Shown here: piece by piece, positions 41,360 through 50,173 of the stretch
Layout of the letters: the number at the start of each line of letters is the position of its first letter
How positions within the stretch are numbered: position 1 is the stretch's first letter
DNA from: Nocardioides sp. BP30
Lineage (GTDB): Bacteria; Actinomycetota; Actinomycetes; Propionibacteriales; Nocardioidaceae
Reading direction: 5' to 3'
Length of the DNA stretch: 64,000 bases
NCBI RefSeq assembly: GCF_029873215.1
Contig: NZ_CP123620.1
Span: 2,170,001-2,234,000 of the forward strand
The notes under the pieces: generated by a model
Told to the model about the DNA's origin: nothing
The model's database searches: none
The model's input: the letters and a program-made list of their open reading frames with translations, nothing else
Program-made: the position numbers and the translations under genes

Positions 41360-42292
41360 TCATGATGGGCGGGTGGCCTCGGGCCTGCGCGCCACCGCGC
41401 CGGCCAGCGCTGCCAGCGCGGCGACCACCACCGCCGAGGCCAGCACCACGAGCAGGCTGGTGCGGATGAACCGCACGATCGCGTCGTAGAACGCCTCGGC
41501 CGTGGTCCGGGAGATCTCCCGAGCCGAGACCGCGTCGAGGTAGACGTAGCGCGCAACGGCCAGGGCCAGCCACAGCAGCAGCATCGAGACCGCCACCACG
41601 ACGGCCGCCGCCAGCAACGTACGCCGCCGGCTGCGGGCGAGCGCGAGCGCGAGCACCAGCAGCGCGAGCCCGATGACCGGCAGGACGTAGGCCAGGTCGT
41701 TCAGGGTCCGGAAGACGCGCTGAAGGACCGAGAGATCGCGTGCCTGGAACACGGTGAACTCCACGTGCATCGTCGGGATCCTGGCCGCGAGCGGCAGTCC
41801 GGCGGCGACGAGCCGCTGCTTGACCAGCTCGATGAACGCGGCCAGGTCGATCCTCACCGCGTCGTCCTGGATTCGGGCGACGCTGCCCTCGCCGGTCAGC
41901 AAGGCCATCAGCTGCCGGTGCGCCTGCCGGTTCGCGGTGTCCCAGACGGTGCCGAAGGCGGTGCTGGCCACCGTCGCGCGGATCTGGCTGTCGAGTCGTT
42001 CACCGAGCGCCCCGCTGAGCGGGATGCCGCTGGTAGCGAGCCGGGAGGACACCTCCTCGGTGAGCCGGGTGGCGACGGCGTCCTGGACGTCGGGGTCGCG
42101 GGCGAGCGGGGCGACCGTCGCGACGTACCTGTCCGTGTCGGCGATCTCGTGGTGCGTCCACAGCGAGACGATCGCGAGCGGCGCCACCAGGCCGAGCAGC
42201 ACCAGGCACACGGCGGCGACGGCGGGTCGCCACCGGCCGGAGCGTGCGGGCGCTGTCACCGGCGCGGGTCGCGCCGCGAACCCCTGACTCAC
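41360..42292 (-). CDS. Membrane protein, short paralogue of 32425-33807
   Basis: 310 residues with one N-terminal helix, an extracytoplasmic domain (DTDRYVATVAPLARDP, TANRQAHRQ, IDLAAFIELVK, FTVFQARDL) and three C-terminal helices, collinear with the longer paralogue but lacking its last helices. GTG 42292 has GAGGA upstream. It follows the HdeD-like gene by 8 bp. Function unknown. Confidence 0.8.
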   Translation of the reverse strand: MSQGFAARPAPVTAPARSGRWRPAVAAVCLVLLGLVAPLAIVSLWTHHEIADTDRYVATVAPLARDPDVQDAVATRLTEEVSSRLATSGIPLSGALGERLDSQIRATVASTAFGTVWDTANRQAHRQLMALLTGEGSVARIQDDAVRIDLAAFIELVKQRLVAAGLPLAARIPTMHVEFTVFQARDLSVLQRVFRTLNDLAYVLPVIGLALLVLALALARSRRRTLLAAAVVVAVSMLLLWLALAVARYVYLDAVSAREISRTTAEAFYDAIVRFIRTSLLVVLASAVVVAALAALAGAVARRPEATRPS

Positions 42293-42300
42293 CGGCGTCC

Positions 42301-43014
42301 TCAGTCGACCGGGTGCAGGCCGACGGGCGGAGCAGCGGGTGGAGCGGTGGGTGGCGCCTGCCGGGCCAGCGAGCGCAGTCGCAGGCCGGCGGCGATCGCC
42401 ACCACGCCGATGGCGATCAGCCAGACGCACACCACCGCGACCAGCACCCCCAGGGTCAGCCTGGGATCGATCAGCAAGAAGCCGCCCGCGAGGAGGCTGA
42501 TCACACCGGTGGTCAGGTCCCAGCCGCGTCGGCCGCGCACCGGCGCGACCAGTGCGCCGAGGATGTCGACGATGCCGGCGAGCACCCACCACACGCCGAT
42601 GAGCACGCTGATCGCCACCAGCGTCTGGATCGGGTGTCGCAGGCAGAGCAGGCCGATGATCAGGCCGACAGCGCCGGAGAGTCCGATGACCACCCGCAGG
42701 CCACCGTCCAGGCCACCGTCCAGGCCGCCGTCCAGGCCGCGTCCGGCGACGGCGACGGTCAGCCGCATGACGCCGGAGACGATCAGCTGGATCGCTATCA
42801 GCACGGCGCAGACGGCCAGCGTCTCGTCGGGCCAGACCGCCAGCACGATGCCCAGCCCGGCACTCGCCACGCCGTACCCGACCACCAGCCCCCAGTGGTT
42901 GGCGATCTCTTCGAGCACGCGACCGCCTGGCGTGCCGCCGTACGGTGGTCGGCCGGCGGGTTGAGGACTGCGGTGGGTCGCGTCGTAGCTGCTCAAGGCC
43001 AGTCCCTCCGTCAC
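42301..43014 (-). CDS. HdeD/DUF308-family membrane protein
   Basis: 237 residues with a soluble N-terminus and six membrane helices arranged as repeats (ETLAVCAVLIAIQLIVSGVM, HPIQTLVAISVLIGVWWVLAG, DPRLTLGVLVAVVCVWLIAIG). HdeD in enterobacteria is linked to acid resistance; the mechanism is unknown. A loop carries GLDGG three times from 12-bp DNA repeats. First gene of a two-gene operon with the membrane protein at 41360. Confidence 0.88.
   Translation of the reverse strand: MTEGLALSSYDATHRSPQPAGRPPYGGTPGGRVLEEIANHWGLVVGYGVASAGLGIVLAVWPDETLAVCAVLIAIQLIVSGVMRLTVAVAGRGLDGGLDGGLDGGLRVVIGLSGAVGLIIGLLCLRHPIQTLVAISVLIGVWWVLAGIVDILGALVAPVRGRRGWDLTTGVISLLAGGFLLIDPRLTLGVLVAVVCVWLIAIGVVAIAAGLRLRSLARQAPPTAPPAAPPVGLHPVD
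42697..42732 (-). repeat. Three 12-bp tandem repeats
   Basis: CAGGCCACCGTC at 42697 and 42709, and CAGGCCGCCGTC at 42721, with a partial fourth copy. In frame in the HdeD-like gene; encodes GLDG units in a loop. Confidence 0.85.
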
Positions 43015-43103
43015 GGGCGCCGGGCGCCGTATCGATGGTGCTTCTGGCAGCCTACGACGATCGCACGCTCACGGGGACCGCCGCGAAGCTGCTTCCTCGG
43101 GTC

Positions 43104-43496
43104 TCACCACGTCAGCCCGTCCAACGGGGGATCGGCAGCGGTGGCCACACCCCAGACCTCGGTGGTCTGGTCGAGCCAGAACGTGCCCTCGTCGCCGCGC
43201 AGCGCCGGGCGCCCGAGCTCCACGTCGAGGACCCCGACCCGGAGTCGGCCGCGGGTGCGCAGGAAGACGATGTCGCCCCGCTGCGGGGTGCGCTCGGTGT
43301 CGACGATCATCTGCGTCCCGGCCGGCAGCCCCAGCGAGGCGAGCGCGTTGCTTCCCAGGCTGTGCACGTACTCCGCTCCGGGTCGTGGCCGACGGCGCAC
43401 CGGTCGTCCGGGTCGCCGGGAACGGGGCTCGGTCGGGTCGGGGACGCCCAGCGGCAGGGCCGGCTCGGCGGCGGCATCGCGCGATGTCGAACGCAC
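43104..43496 (-). CDS. S24/LexA-peptidase-like small protein under SOS control
   Basis: 130 residues from GTG 43496. After a Pro/Arg-rich N-terminus of about 45 residues comes an S24-like fold: LASLGLPAGTQMIVDTE, RGDIVFLRTRGRLRVGVL, FWLDQTTEVWGVATA. The substrate-strand pattern resembles LexA-type and signal-peptidase-like S24 domains, but a clear catalytic Ser/Lys pair is not evident and no HTH is present. GTG lies 7 nt after TAGGGT and inside an SOS box, so a leaderless LexA-repressed mRNA is likely. GTG 43367 is the alternative start. Confidence 0.65.
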   Translation of the reverse strand: MRSTSRDAAAEPALPLGVPDPTEPRSRRPGRPVRRRPRPGAEYVHSLGSNALASLGLPAGTQMIVDTERTPQRGDIVFLRTRGRLRVGVLDVELGRPALRGDEGTFWLDQTTEVWGVATAADPPLDGLTW

Positions 43497-43502
43497 GTTC
43501 GA
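43487..43502. promoter_or_regulatory. LexA-type SOS box TCGAAC-N4-GTTCGA
   Basis: A perfect 16-bp match to the actinobacterial LexA consensus. It covers the presumed transcription and translation start of the S24-like gene. The same box with one change lies before ruvC. Confidence 0.75.
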
Positions 43503-43503
43503 A

Positions 43504-43509
43504 ACCCTA
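43504..43509 (-). promoter_or_regulatory. -10 element TAGGGT of S24-like gene
   Basis: On the minus strand TAGGGT ends one base before the SOS box and 7 nt before GTG 43496. Confidence 0.5.
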
Positions 43510-43607
43510 GCAGCCGCAGAACTGCCGCGCGGGCGGCACGCGGCGGCCGATAGCATCGTCAGCGCGCCCGGAGAGCGACCGGGACCAGACCAGCACAGGA
43601 GAGCATC

Positions 43608-45590
43608 GTGTCCGAGATCAAGATCGTCGTACTCACCCCCGCGGGTCGTGAGGAACGGTCGGTCACGACCGGCACGAAGGCCTGGGAGCTCTTCCGCGAG
43701 CAGCCCGAGATCATCGCCGCCCGGGTCGGTGGCGACCTCAAGGACCTCTCCTATGAGCTCGTGGACGGCGAGGAGGTGGCAGGGGTCGAGATCGCCTCCA
43801 AGGACGGGCGCGACATCCTGCGCCACTCGACAGCGCACGTGATGGCCCAGGCCGTGCAGGAGATCTTCCCCGAGGCCCGGCTCGGCATCGGTCCGCCGGT
43901 TCAGGACGGCTTCTACTACGACTTCGACGTCGCGACACCGTTCGTGCCGGCCGATCTGGAGAAGATCGAGTCGCGCATGCGCAAGATCGTCAAGGAGAAC
44001 CAGCGCTTCTCCCGCCGGGTCACCACGGACGAGGACGCCCGCGCGGAGCTGGCCGACGAGCCCTACAAGCTCGAGCTGATCGGCCTCAAGGGCGGCGCTG
44101 CCGACGCCGCCGAGGGCGCGGGCGCCGAGGTCGGTGCCGGCGAGCTGACCATCTACGACAACCTCGATCGCAACGGCGCGGTGGCGTGGAAGGACCTGTG
44201 CCGCGGTCCGCACCTGCCGACCACCCGGCGGATCCCGGCGTTCAAGCTCATGCGCTCGGCCGCGGCGTACTGGCGCGGGGACGAGAAGAACAAGCAGCTG
44301 CAGCGCATCTACGGCACCGCGTGGGAGTCCAAGGAGGCGCTCGAGGAGCACCTGCATCGGATCGAGGAGGCCGAGCGCCGCGACCATCGCAAGCTCGGCA
44401 AGGAGCTGGACCTGTTCAGCTTCCCCGACGAGATCGGGTCGGGCCTGCCGGTCTTCCACCCCAAGGGCGGGGTGATCAAGCGCGAGATGGAGGACTACGT
44501 ACGTCGTCGCCACATCGAGGAGGGCTTCTCCTACGTCGGCACCCCGCACATCACCAAGGACGGGCTCTTCCACACCTCGGGCCACCTGCCCTACTACGCC
44601 GACACGATGTTCCCGCCGATGGAGTTCGAGGGCGCGAACTACCAGCTCAAGGCGATGAACTGCCCGATGCACAACCTGATCTTCAAGTCCAAGGGCCGGT
44701 CCTACCGCGAGCTGCCCGTGCGACTCTTCGAGTTCGGATCGGTCTACCGCTACGAGAAGTCCGGCGTGATCCACGGCCTCACCCGGGTCCGCGGCTTCGC
44801 CCAGGACGACAGCCACTCCTACGTCACCAAGGAGCAGGCGCCCGCCGAGGTCAAGCACCTGCTGGACTTCATGCTCAGCGTGCTGCGCGACTTCGGGCTC
44901 GACGACTTCTACCTGGAGCTCTCCACCCGCGACGACGCGAAGAAGGACAAGTTCGTCGGCTCCGACGAGGACTGGGCGGTCGCCACCCGGGTGCTCGAGG
45001 ACGTCGCCACCGAGACGGGGCTCGAGCTTGTCCCCGACCCGGGCGGCGCGGCCTTCTACGGCCCGAAGATCTCCGTCCAGGCCAAGGACGCGATCGGTCG
45101 CACCTGGCAGATGGGCACGGTGCAGTACGACTTCAACCAGCCGGCCCGCTTCGAGCTGGAGTACCAGGCCGCCGACGGCACCCGGCAGCAGCCGGTGATG
45201 ATCCACTCGGCCAAGTTCGGCTCGATCGAGCGGTTCCTCGGCGTGCTGGTCGAGCACTACGCCGGCGCGATGCCGCCGTGGCTGGCGCCGGTCCAGGTGC
45301 AGGCGATCCCTGTCGCCGACGCGTTCGCCGACTACCTCTACGGGGTCGCCGACCAGCTCAAGCGGGCAGGGATCAGGGTCGAGGTCGACGACTCCACGGA
45401 TCGCTTCCAGAAGAAGATCCGCAACGCCCAGCTGCAGAAGGTGCCCTTCATGCTCATCGCCGGAGGCGAGGACGTGGAGAAGGGCGCGGTCAGCTTCCGC
45501 TACCGGGACGGGCGCCAGGACAACGGCGTGCCGATCGCCGACGCGATCGCCCGCGTCGTCGCCGCGGTGGAGTCGCGCGAGCAGGTCTGA
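43608..45590 (+). CDS. thrS: Threonyl-tRNA synthetase
   Basis: 660 residues, class II synthetase. The order is TGS domain (1-65), editing domain with [11 protein letters not shown], the catalytic core with Zn ligand Cys in KAMNCPMHN, motif 2 [13 protein letters not shown] and motif 3 near [13 protein letters not shown], and the anticodon-binding domain (from about 555, [15 protein letters not shown]). It charges tRNA-Thr. GTG 43608 has AGGAGAG upstream, and a TAGCAT hexamer at 43551 is a possible -10. First gene of the conserved block. Confidence 0.98.
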   Translation: MSEIKIVVLTPAGREERSVTTGTKAWELFREQPEIIAARVGGDLKDLSYELVDGEEVAGVEIASKDGRDILRHSTAHVMAQAVQEIFPEARLGIGPPVQDGFYYDFDVATPFVPADLEKIESRMRKIVKENQRFSRRVTTDEDARAELADEPYKLELIGLKGGAADAAEGAGAEVGAGELTIYDNLDRNGAVAWKDLCRGPHLPTTRRIPAFKLMRSAAAYWRGDEKNKQLQRIYGTAWESKEALEEHLHRIEEAERRDHRKLGKELDLFSFPDEIGSGLPVFHPKGGVIKREMEDYVRRRHIEEGFSYVGTPHITKDGLFHTSGHLPYYADTMFPPMEFEGANYQLKAMNCPMHNLIFKSKGRSYRELPVRLFEFGSVYRYEKSGVIHGLTRVRGFAQDDSHSYVTKEQAPAEVKHLLDFMLSVLRDFGLDDFYLELSTRDDAKKDKFVGSDEDWAVATRVLEDVATETGLELVPDPGGAAFYGPKISVQAKDAIGRTWQMGTVQYDFNQPARFELEYQAADGTRQQPVMIHSAKFGSIERFLGVLVEHYAGAMPPWLAPVQVQAIPVADAFADYLYGVADQLKRAGIRVEVDDSTDRFQKKIRNAQLQKVPFMLIAGGEDVEKGAVSFRYRDGRQDNGVPIADAIARVVAAVESREQV

Positions 45591-45604
45591 GGTCACCTCG
45601 CGAC

Positions 45605-45635
45605 GGCCCGGTCCGACCCCGTGTCGGACCGGGCC
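45605..45635 (+). terminator. thrS terminator hairpin
   Basis: GGCCCGGTCCGAC pairs with GTCGGACCGGGCC, 13 bp, loop CCCGT. Confidence 0.8.
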
Positions 45636-45689
45636 GCCGTCATCTCCGGGGCTCGCAGGAGTTTCCGCAACACGGTGTCACGCGAACCC

Positions 45690-45717
45690 TTGTGACGGAG
45701 GGCACCCTCGATATACC
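45690..45717 (+). promoter_or_regulatory. Promoter of the diiron-oxygenase operon
   Basis: -35 TTGTGA (45690-45695), 16-nt spacer, -10 TATACC (45712-45717). An inverted repeat GTCAC-N10-GTGAC (45677-45696) overlaps the -35. Confidence 0.6.
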
Positions 45718-45725
45718 GTCGGTAT
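45713..45725. promoter_or_regulatory. TetR-type operator ATACC-GTC-GGTAT
   Basis: A perfect 13-bp palindrome overlapping the -10 and start site of the operon that ends with a TetR gene. A half-site ATACCGT lies at 48513, just before that gene. Confidence 0.6.
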
Positions 45726-45762
45726 GTCGGCTGTGTTTCCAACGATGTGACGGGGGTTCGAC

Positions 45763-46776
45763 ATGACCGCGGTGAAGCCGGAGCAGGCGCCTCACGGGCA
45801 GAAGCTGCAGGGCAAGCAGGGCTACTACGACACCTTGCGCACGCTGTCGCAGGCGTCGGTGGACCAGCACTTCGAGGCGTTCAAGGACATCGCCTGGGAC
45901 GACCCGGCCCTCGAGGTCCACCCCGGCGACGAGCGCTTCATCCTCACCGACGCCGACGAGATCGGCGCGAGCGACTGGTACAAGTCCTTGCCCAGGGCGC
46001 GTCAGATCGAGGTCGGCGCCTACCGCTACGCCCAGATCGCCAAGGTCGGCCGCCAGTTCGAGCAGGTGCTCATCGGCGGCGTGATGCACCACCTGATCCA
46101 GGCCGAGGACGGCAACCCCGAGTTCCGCTACGCGATGCACGAGGTCACCGAGGAGACCCACCACATCCAGATGTTCCAGGAGTCGGTGAACCGGTTCGTG
46201 GCCAACGCCGGTCTGGGCAGCGTCGCCGGCGCGCCGCGCTGGTTCACCAGGACGGCGCCGCTGGTGACCTCGGCCGGCACGTGGTTCCCCGAGCTGTTCT
46301 TCGTCGGCATCCTGGCCGGCGAGGAGCCGATCGACCATCTGCAGAAGAGCATCATGCGTGCCGGCGGCAGCCATCCGCTCATCGACCGGGTGATGCAGAT
46401 CCACATCGCCGAGGAGGCGCGGCACATCGGCTTCGCCCACCAGTACCTCGAGCACCACTGGGCGCAGCTCGGGCCGGTCAAGCGGCGGGTGCTGGCCTAC
46501 CTGTTCCCGGTCGTCATGCGGGCGCTGTGCGACGTCATCATGGTGCCCTCCAAGCAGGCCCGGCGCGACATGGGCATCCCCGACGAGGTGGCCGAGCAGA
46601 TCTGGTGGGACGCCGAGGAGTCGGCCAAGCTCCTGCGCGACCTGTTCGGCGACGTACGGCTCCTGGCCGACAACCTCGGCATCCGCCGCGGCGGGGCCAG
46701 GCTGCTGTGGAAGATGCTCAAGATCGACGGACGGCCCTCGCGACACCGCAGCGAGGTCGCCTCCGCGGCGTCCTGA
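45763..46776 (+). CDS. AurF-type diiron oxygenase
   Basis: 337 residues, mostly helical, with two ferritin-like iron-binding helices: EVTEETHHIQMF (E130/E131, H133/H134) and IHIAEEARHIGFA (E217/E218, H221), as in the p-aminobenzoate N-oxygenase AurF family. Members hydroxylate or N-oxygenate small molecules with O2; the substrate is unknown. The ferredoxin-reductase gene next to it is a plausible electron supply. It has its own promoter and palindromic operator. Confidence 0.87.
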   Translation: MTAVKPEQAPHGQKLQGKQGYYDTLRTLSQASVDQHFEAFKDIAWDDPALEVHPGDERFILTDADEIGASDWYKSLPRARQIEVGAYRYAQIAKVGRQFEQVLIGGVMHHLIQAEDGNPEFRYAMHEVTEETHHIQMFQESVNRFVANAGLGSVAGAPRWFTRTAPLVTSAGTWFPELFFVGILAGEEPIDHLQKSIMRAGGSHPLIDRVMQIHIAEEARHIGFAHQYLEHHWAQLGPVKRRVLAYLFPVVMRALCDVIMVPSKQARRDMGIPDEVAEQIWWDAEESAKLLRDLFGDVRLLADNLGIRRGGARLLWKMLKIDGRPSRHRSEVASAAS

Positions 46777-46844
46777 CCTCCCCGTCTGATCCACCACCGG
46801 CGGCGCCTCCGACGTCGCCGGTCTAGTCCCGGAGCGGAGCGCGC

Positions 46845-48503
46845 GTGCCCCACGTCGTCACCCAGTCCTGCTGCTCGGATGCGTCCTGCGTCGTGGCGTG
46901 CCCGGTCAACTGCATCCATCCGGCGCCCGGCGAGCCCGGCTTCGCCGAGGCCGAGATGCTGTACGTCGACGCCGACGCCTGCGTCGACTGCGGCGCCTGC
47001 GCCACCGCCTGTCCGGCGGACGCCATCGTCCCGCACACCTCGTTGACCGGCCCGCAGCTGCCGTTCCTGGCGCTCAACGCCGACTACTACAAGGTCTTCC
47101 CGCACGCGGACCGGACGCCGCTCGCGCTCGTGCACGAGCAGCGCCGGCTGCGCCGCCCGGGTCCCTTCCGGGTCGCCCTGGTGGGAGCCGGGCCCGCCGG
47201 TCTCTACACCGCCGACGAGCTCCTGCGGCACCCCGAGATCAGCGTCGACGTCTTCGATCGTCTGCCGACGCCGTACGGTCTGGTCCGCGCCGGTGTCGCC
47301 CCCGACCACCAGCACACCAAGCAGGTCGAGAAGCTCTTCGGCCAGATCGAGCGCCAGCCCGGATTCCGCTACTTCCTCGGTGTCGAGGTCGGCAAGGACA
47401 TCTCCCACGCCGAGCTGGCGGCGCGCTACCACGCGGTCGTCTACACGGTGGGCGCGGCCAGCGACAAGCCGCTCGACATCCCGGGCGACGACCACGCCGG
47501 CTCGCTCTCGGCCACCGACTTCGTCGGTTGGTACAACGGGCACCCGGACAAGCAGGATCTCGCCGTCGACCTCTCCGGCGAGCGCGTGGTGATCGTCGGC
47601 AACGGCAACGTCGCCCTCGACTGCGCGCGTGTCCTGGCCGAGGACCCGCGACTGCTCGCCTCGACCGACATCGCCACCCTGCCGCTCGGTGGCCTGCTGA
47701 CCAGCAACGTCCGCGAGGTGGTGGTCCTCGGCCGGCGTGGTCCCGCGCAGGCCGCGTTCACCGTGCCCGAGCTGGTGGGCCTGTCCGGTCACAGCGGCGT
47801 GAACGTCGTCATCGACACCGGCGGACACGAGCTGGTCGGCGAGGACGTCAAGACCCGGGTGCTGCGCGACCTGGCCCAGCGGCCGGTCGACCCTGCCCGG
47901 CGGACCATCGTGCTGCGCTTCCACGCCTCGCCGGTGGCGGTCCACGGCGAGGGCCGGGTCCGGGCGGTCGAGATCGCCCGCAACCGGCTGGTGGTCGACG
48001 AGTACGGCGTGCCCCGCGCCGTACCCACCGGGGAGACGGAGGTGCTGGCCGCGGGGATGCTGCTGCGTGCCGTCGGCTACCACGGCCTGCCGGTCACCGA
48101 CCTGCCCTACGACGCGGCACGCGGCACCGTGCCCAACGATCGCGGCCGGGTGCGGCCCGGCGTCTACGTCGCTGGCTGGGTCAAGCGCGGGCCGACGGGG
48201 TTCATCGGCACCAACAAGACCGACGCCGAGGAGACGGTGGACCGACTGCTCGACGACCTGGACGCGGGTGAGATCCCGGAGCCGGTCGGCACCACCCGCG
48301 GCCTGCGCAGCGTGATCCGCAGCCGCCAGCCGGGCATGGTCGACCTGGCCGGATGGCAGGCGATCGACCGCGAGGAGCGGCGCCGCGGGGCGGCGGCAGG
48401 ACGTCCCCGGGTCAAGATCGTGGACATGGAGGAGATGCGCCGGGTCGCCGCCACAGCCCACGCGCCGCGCTACGCCGGTCTGCGTCGCCGCGCGTCCGGG
48501 TAG
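46845..48503 (+). CDS. Ferredoxin-NADP reductase with N-terminal ferredoxin (FprB-like)
   Basis: 552 residues. The N-terminal 7Fe/8Fe ferredoxin domain (1-75) has the cysteine clusters C15-x3-C19 and C46-x2-C49-x2-C52-x3-C56. It is followed by an adrenodoxin-reductase-like FAD/NADP domain with VALVGAGPAGLYTADELL and VVIVGNGNVALDCARVL. It moves electrons between NADPH and iron-sulfur carriers. GTG 46845 starts 68 bp after the oxygenase gene. It probably reduces the diiron centre directly or through its own ferredoxin domain (inference). Confidence 0.92.
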   Translation: MPHVVTQSCCSDASCVVACPVNCIHPAPGEPGFAEAEMLYVDADACVDCGACATACPADAIVPHTSLTGPQLPFLALNADYYKVFPHADRTPLALVHEQRRLRRPGPFRVALVGAGPAGLYTADELLRHPEISVDVFDRLPTPYGLVRAGVAPDHQHTKQVEKLFGQIERQPGFRYFLGVEVGKDISHAELAARYHAVVYTVGAASDKPLDIPGDDHAGSLSATDFVGWYNGHPDKQDLAVDLSGERVVIVGNGNVALDCARVLAEDPRLLASTDIATLPLGGLLTSNVREVVVLGRRGPAQAAFTVPELVGLSGHSGVNVVIDTGGHELVGEDVKTRVLRDLAQRPVDPARRTIVLRFHASPVAVHGEGRVRAVEIARNRLVVDEYGVPRAVPTGETEVLAAGMLLRAVGYHGLPVTDLPYDAARGTVPNDRGRVRPGVYVAGWVKRGPTGFIGTNKTDAEETVDRLLDDLDAGEIPEPVGTTRGLRSVIRSRQPGMVDLAGWQAIDREERRRGAAAGRPRVKIVDMEEMRRVAATAHAPRYAGLRRRASG

Positions 48504-48526
48504 GCCCGGGCGATACCGTGGCTCGC

Positions 48527-49363
48527 ATGACCTCGCCTGGAGCTGACGTCGGTCGAGCCGGCGCGAGCGGTGCGACGGACGGCGCCTCTCCCGTGTCCGT
48601 GCCGGCATCCGCGCCCGGTGCCGGGTCCCCGGCCGACGGGGCCAGGGGAACCGGCAAGCCGGACGGTCGCCAGGCCCGCTGGGCGCGACACAACCAGGAG
48701 CGCCGCCAGCAGATCATCGCTGCCGCCGTCGCGGTGATCGCCGAGCGCGAGCCCGGCGCCGAGCTGCACGTCCAGCAGATCGCCCAGCGGGCGGGCGTCA
48801 ACCGGACGGTGGTCTACCGCTACTTCGAGGATCGCGCCGACCTCGACCTGGCCATCCAGCGCGCGATCGTCGCCCGGCTGTGGGAGCAGCTGCTCCCCGC
48901 GGTGACGCTGGACGGCACCGTGCCGCAGATCATCGATCGGATCGTCGGGACCTACGTCGGCTGGGCGGTCGGGCACCCGGCACTGCACCACGTCGTCGAC
49001 CACGACTACGGCAGCGGTGCGCTGGAGCAGGCCCTGGACGAGATCGCCCGTGAGATCGGCGGCATCGTCTCGTTCGCCATCGCCGCCTTCGGTGGCACGC
49101 TCGACTTCGACGAGGCCGAGCTCGACCCGTTGATGCACGGCCTGGTCGGCGCCGTCTTCGGCTCCGTACGGCGCTGGCTGAACCGGCCGCAGCGCGCGCT
49201 CAGCGCGGAGCGGCTGCAGACGACCGTGAGTCAGTCGGTCTGGTTCGTGCTGGACGGGCATGCGCGGGCCGCGGGCGTCACGCTCGATCCCGGCCTGACG
49301 GTGACCGAGCTCCTTGCCGCCAGGTCCGACCTCTCGCCCTCGGCGGATACAGTCGGTCCGTGA
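48527..49363 (+). CDS. TetR-family transcriptional regulator
   Basis: 278 residues. A disordered Gly/Ala/Pro-rich N-terminus of about 50 residues precedes the TetR HTH (RRQQIIAAAVAVIAE, IAQRAGVNRTVVYRYFEDRADL) and a ligand-binding helical domain. The long N-terminal tail is unusual. It lies 23 nt behind the reductase gene and probably represses the operon through the palindrome at 45713. The last 4 nt overlap the HIT gene (GTGA). Confidence 0.9.
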   Translation: MTSPGADVGRAGASGATDGASPVSVPASAPGAGSPADGARGTGKPDGRQARWARHNQERRQQIIAAAVAVIAEREPGAELHVQQIAQRAGVNRTVVYRYFEDRADLDLAIQRAIVARLWEQLLPAVTLDGTVPQIIDRIVGTYVGWAVGHPALHHVVDHDYGSGALEQALDEIAREIGGIVSFAIAAFGGTLDFDEAELDPLMHGLVGAVFGSVRRWLNRPQRALSAERLQTTVSQSVWFVLDGHARAAGVTLDPGLTVTELLAARSDLSPSADTVGP

Positions 49364-49926
49364 CCGGGGAGCAGACGATCGACGGGGCGCCGCACACCGC
49401 TGTCCACCAGGACGGGATCGGGCAGCCCGACACCCTCGAACGGCTGTGGACGCCGTACCGGATGGCCTACATCCGCGGCGAGAACAAGCCGGAGGACCCC
49501 TCGGCCGACCAGTGCCCCTTCTGTCGGATCCCCGCGATGGACGACGCGGACGGTCTGATCGTGCATCGTGGCCAGCTCGCCTACGCGGTGCTGAACCTCT
49601 ACCCCTACGCGCCCGGCCACGTGATGGTCTGCCCCTACCGGCACATCGCCAACTACACCGACACCACCGTGGAAGAGGCGGCCGAGATCGCCGCCCTGAC
49701 CAAGACGGCGGTGGAGACGCTCAAGCGGGTCTCGAAGCCGGCGGGCTTCAACATCGGGATGAACCAGGGTGTCGCCGGGGGAGCGGGCATCGCCGCCCAC
49801 CTGCACCAGCACATCGTCCCGCGCTGGGTCGGCGACCAGAACTTCATGCCGATCATCGGCCGCACCAAGACGCTGCCCGAGCTGCTCGGGGACACCCGGT
49901 CGCTGCTCGCCGAGGCCTGGGCCTGA
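49360..49926 (+). CDS. HIT-family nucleotide hydrolase/phosphorylase (Ap4A-type)
   Basis: 188 residues with a CPFC zinc pair near residue 52, YPYAPGHVMVCPYRH and the histidine triad HLHQHIVPRW. It cleaves dinucleoside polyphosphates such as Ap4A made by tRNA synthetases. In mycobacteria its homologue lies between thrS and pgsA, as here apart from the inserted cassettes. GTG 49360 overlaps the tetR stop, so the old gene has been joined to the inserted operon. Confidence 0.93.
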   Translation: MTGEQTIDGAPHTAVHQDGIGQPDTLERLWTPYRMAYIRGENKPEDPSADQCPFCRIPAMDDADGLIVHRGQLAYAVLNLYPYAPGHVMVCPYRHIANYTDTTVEEAAEIAALTKTAVETLKRVSKPAGFNIGMNQGVAGGAGIAAHLHQHIVPRWVGDQNFMPIIGRTKTLPELLGDTRSLLAEAWA

Positions 49927-49964
49927 GCTAGGCGCTTCACCGCACGTCCAGGGTCATCGGCGCT

Positions 49965-49994
49965 CACCGCGCGGCGCAAGCGTGCCGCGCGGTG
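49965..49994 (+). terminator. Terminator after HIT gene
   Basis: CACCGCGCGGC and GCCGCGCGGTG, perfect 11-bp arms, 8-nt loop. Confidence 0.8.
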
Positions 49995-50080
49995 GTCTAG
50001 TCCTGGCGCGACCGGCCCTTGCTGCGGCCGCGCTTAGATCACGGCTAGGTCACGCTTGTCCCACGAGCGCTCAAGTTCGC

Positions 50081-50109
50081 TTGTCAACCACCTGCGCGAT
50101 GAGTATGTT
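50081..50109 (+). promoter_or_regulatory. Promoter of the sugar ABC operon
   Basis: TTGTCA (50081-50086), 17-nt spacer, TATGTT (50104-50109): a near-consensus housekeeping promoter. Confidence 0.7.
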
Positions 50110-50122
50110 GCCGACGGCAACA
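50106..50122. promoter_or_regulatory. Operator TGTTGCC-GAC-GGCAACA
   Basis: A perfect palindrome with 7-bp arms overlapping the -10. A second inverted repeat, GTGAC-GGTA-GTCAC, follows at 50129-50142. The ROK repressor at the end of the operon is the likely binder of the first. Confidence 0.65.
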
Positions 50123-50173
50123 ATCAAAGTGACGGTAGTCACGTCATTGTTCTCGAGCAACGGAGGTCGAGGG

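Noticed and set aside
43015..43103. Possible further copy of the 17-bp palindrome upstream of the HdeD operon
   Set aside because: A TAGGCT hexamer is present, but the sequence 22 nt before it has no recognisable TCACC or GGTGA half-site.
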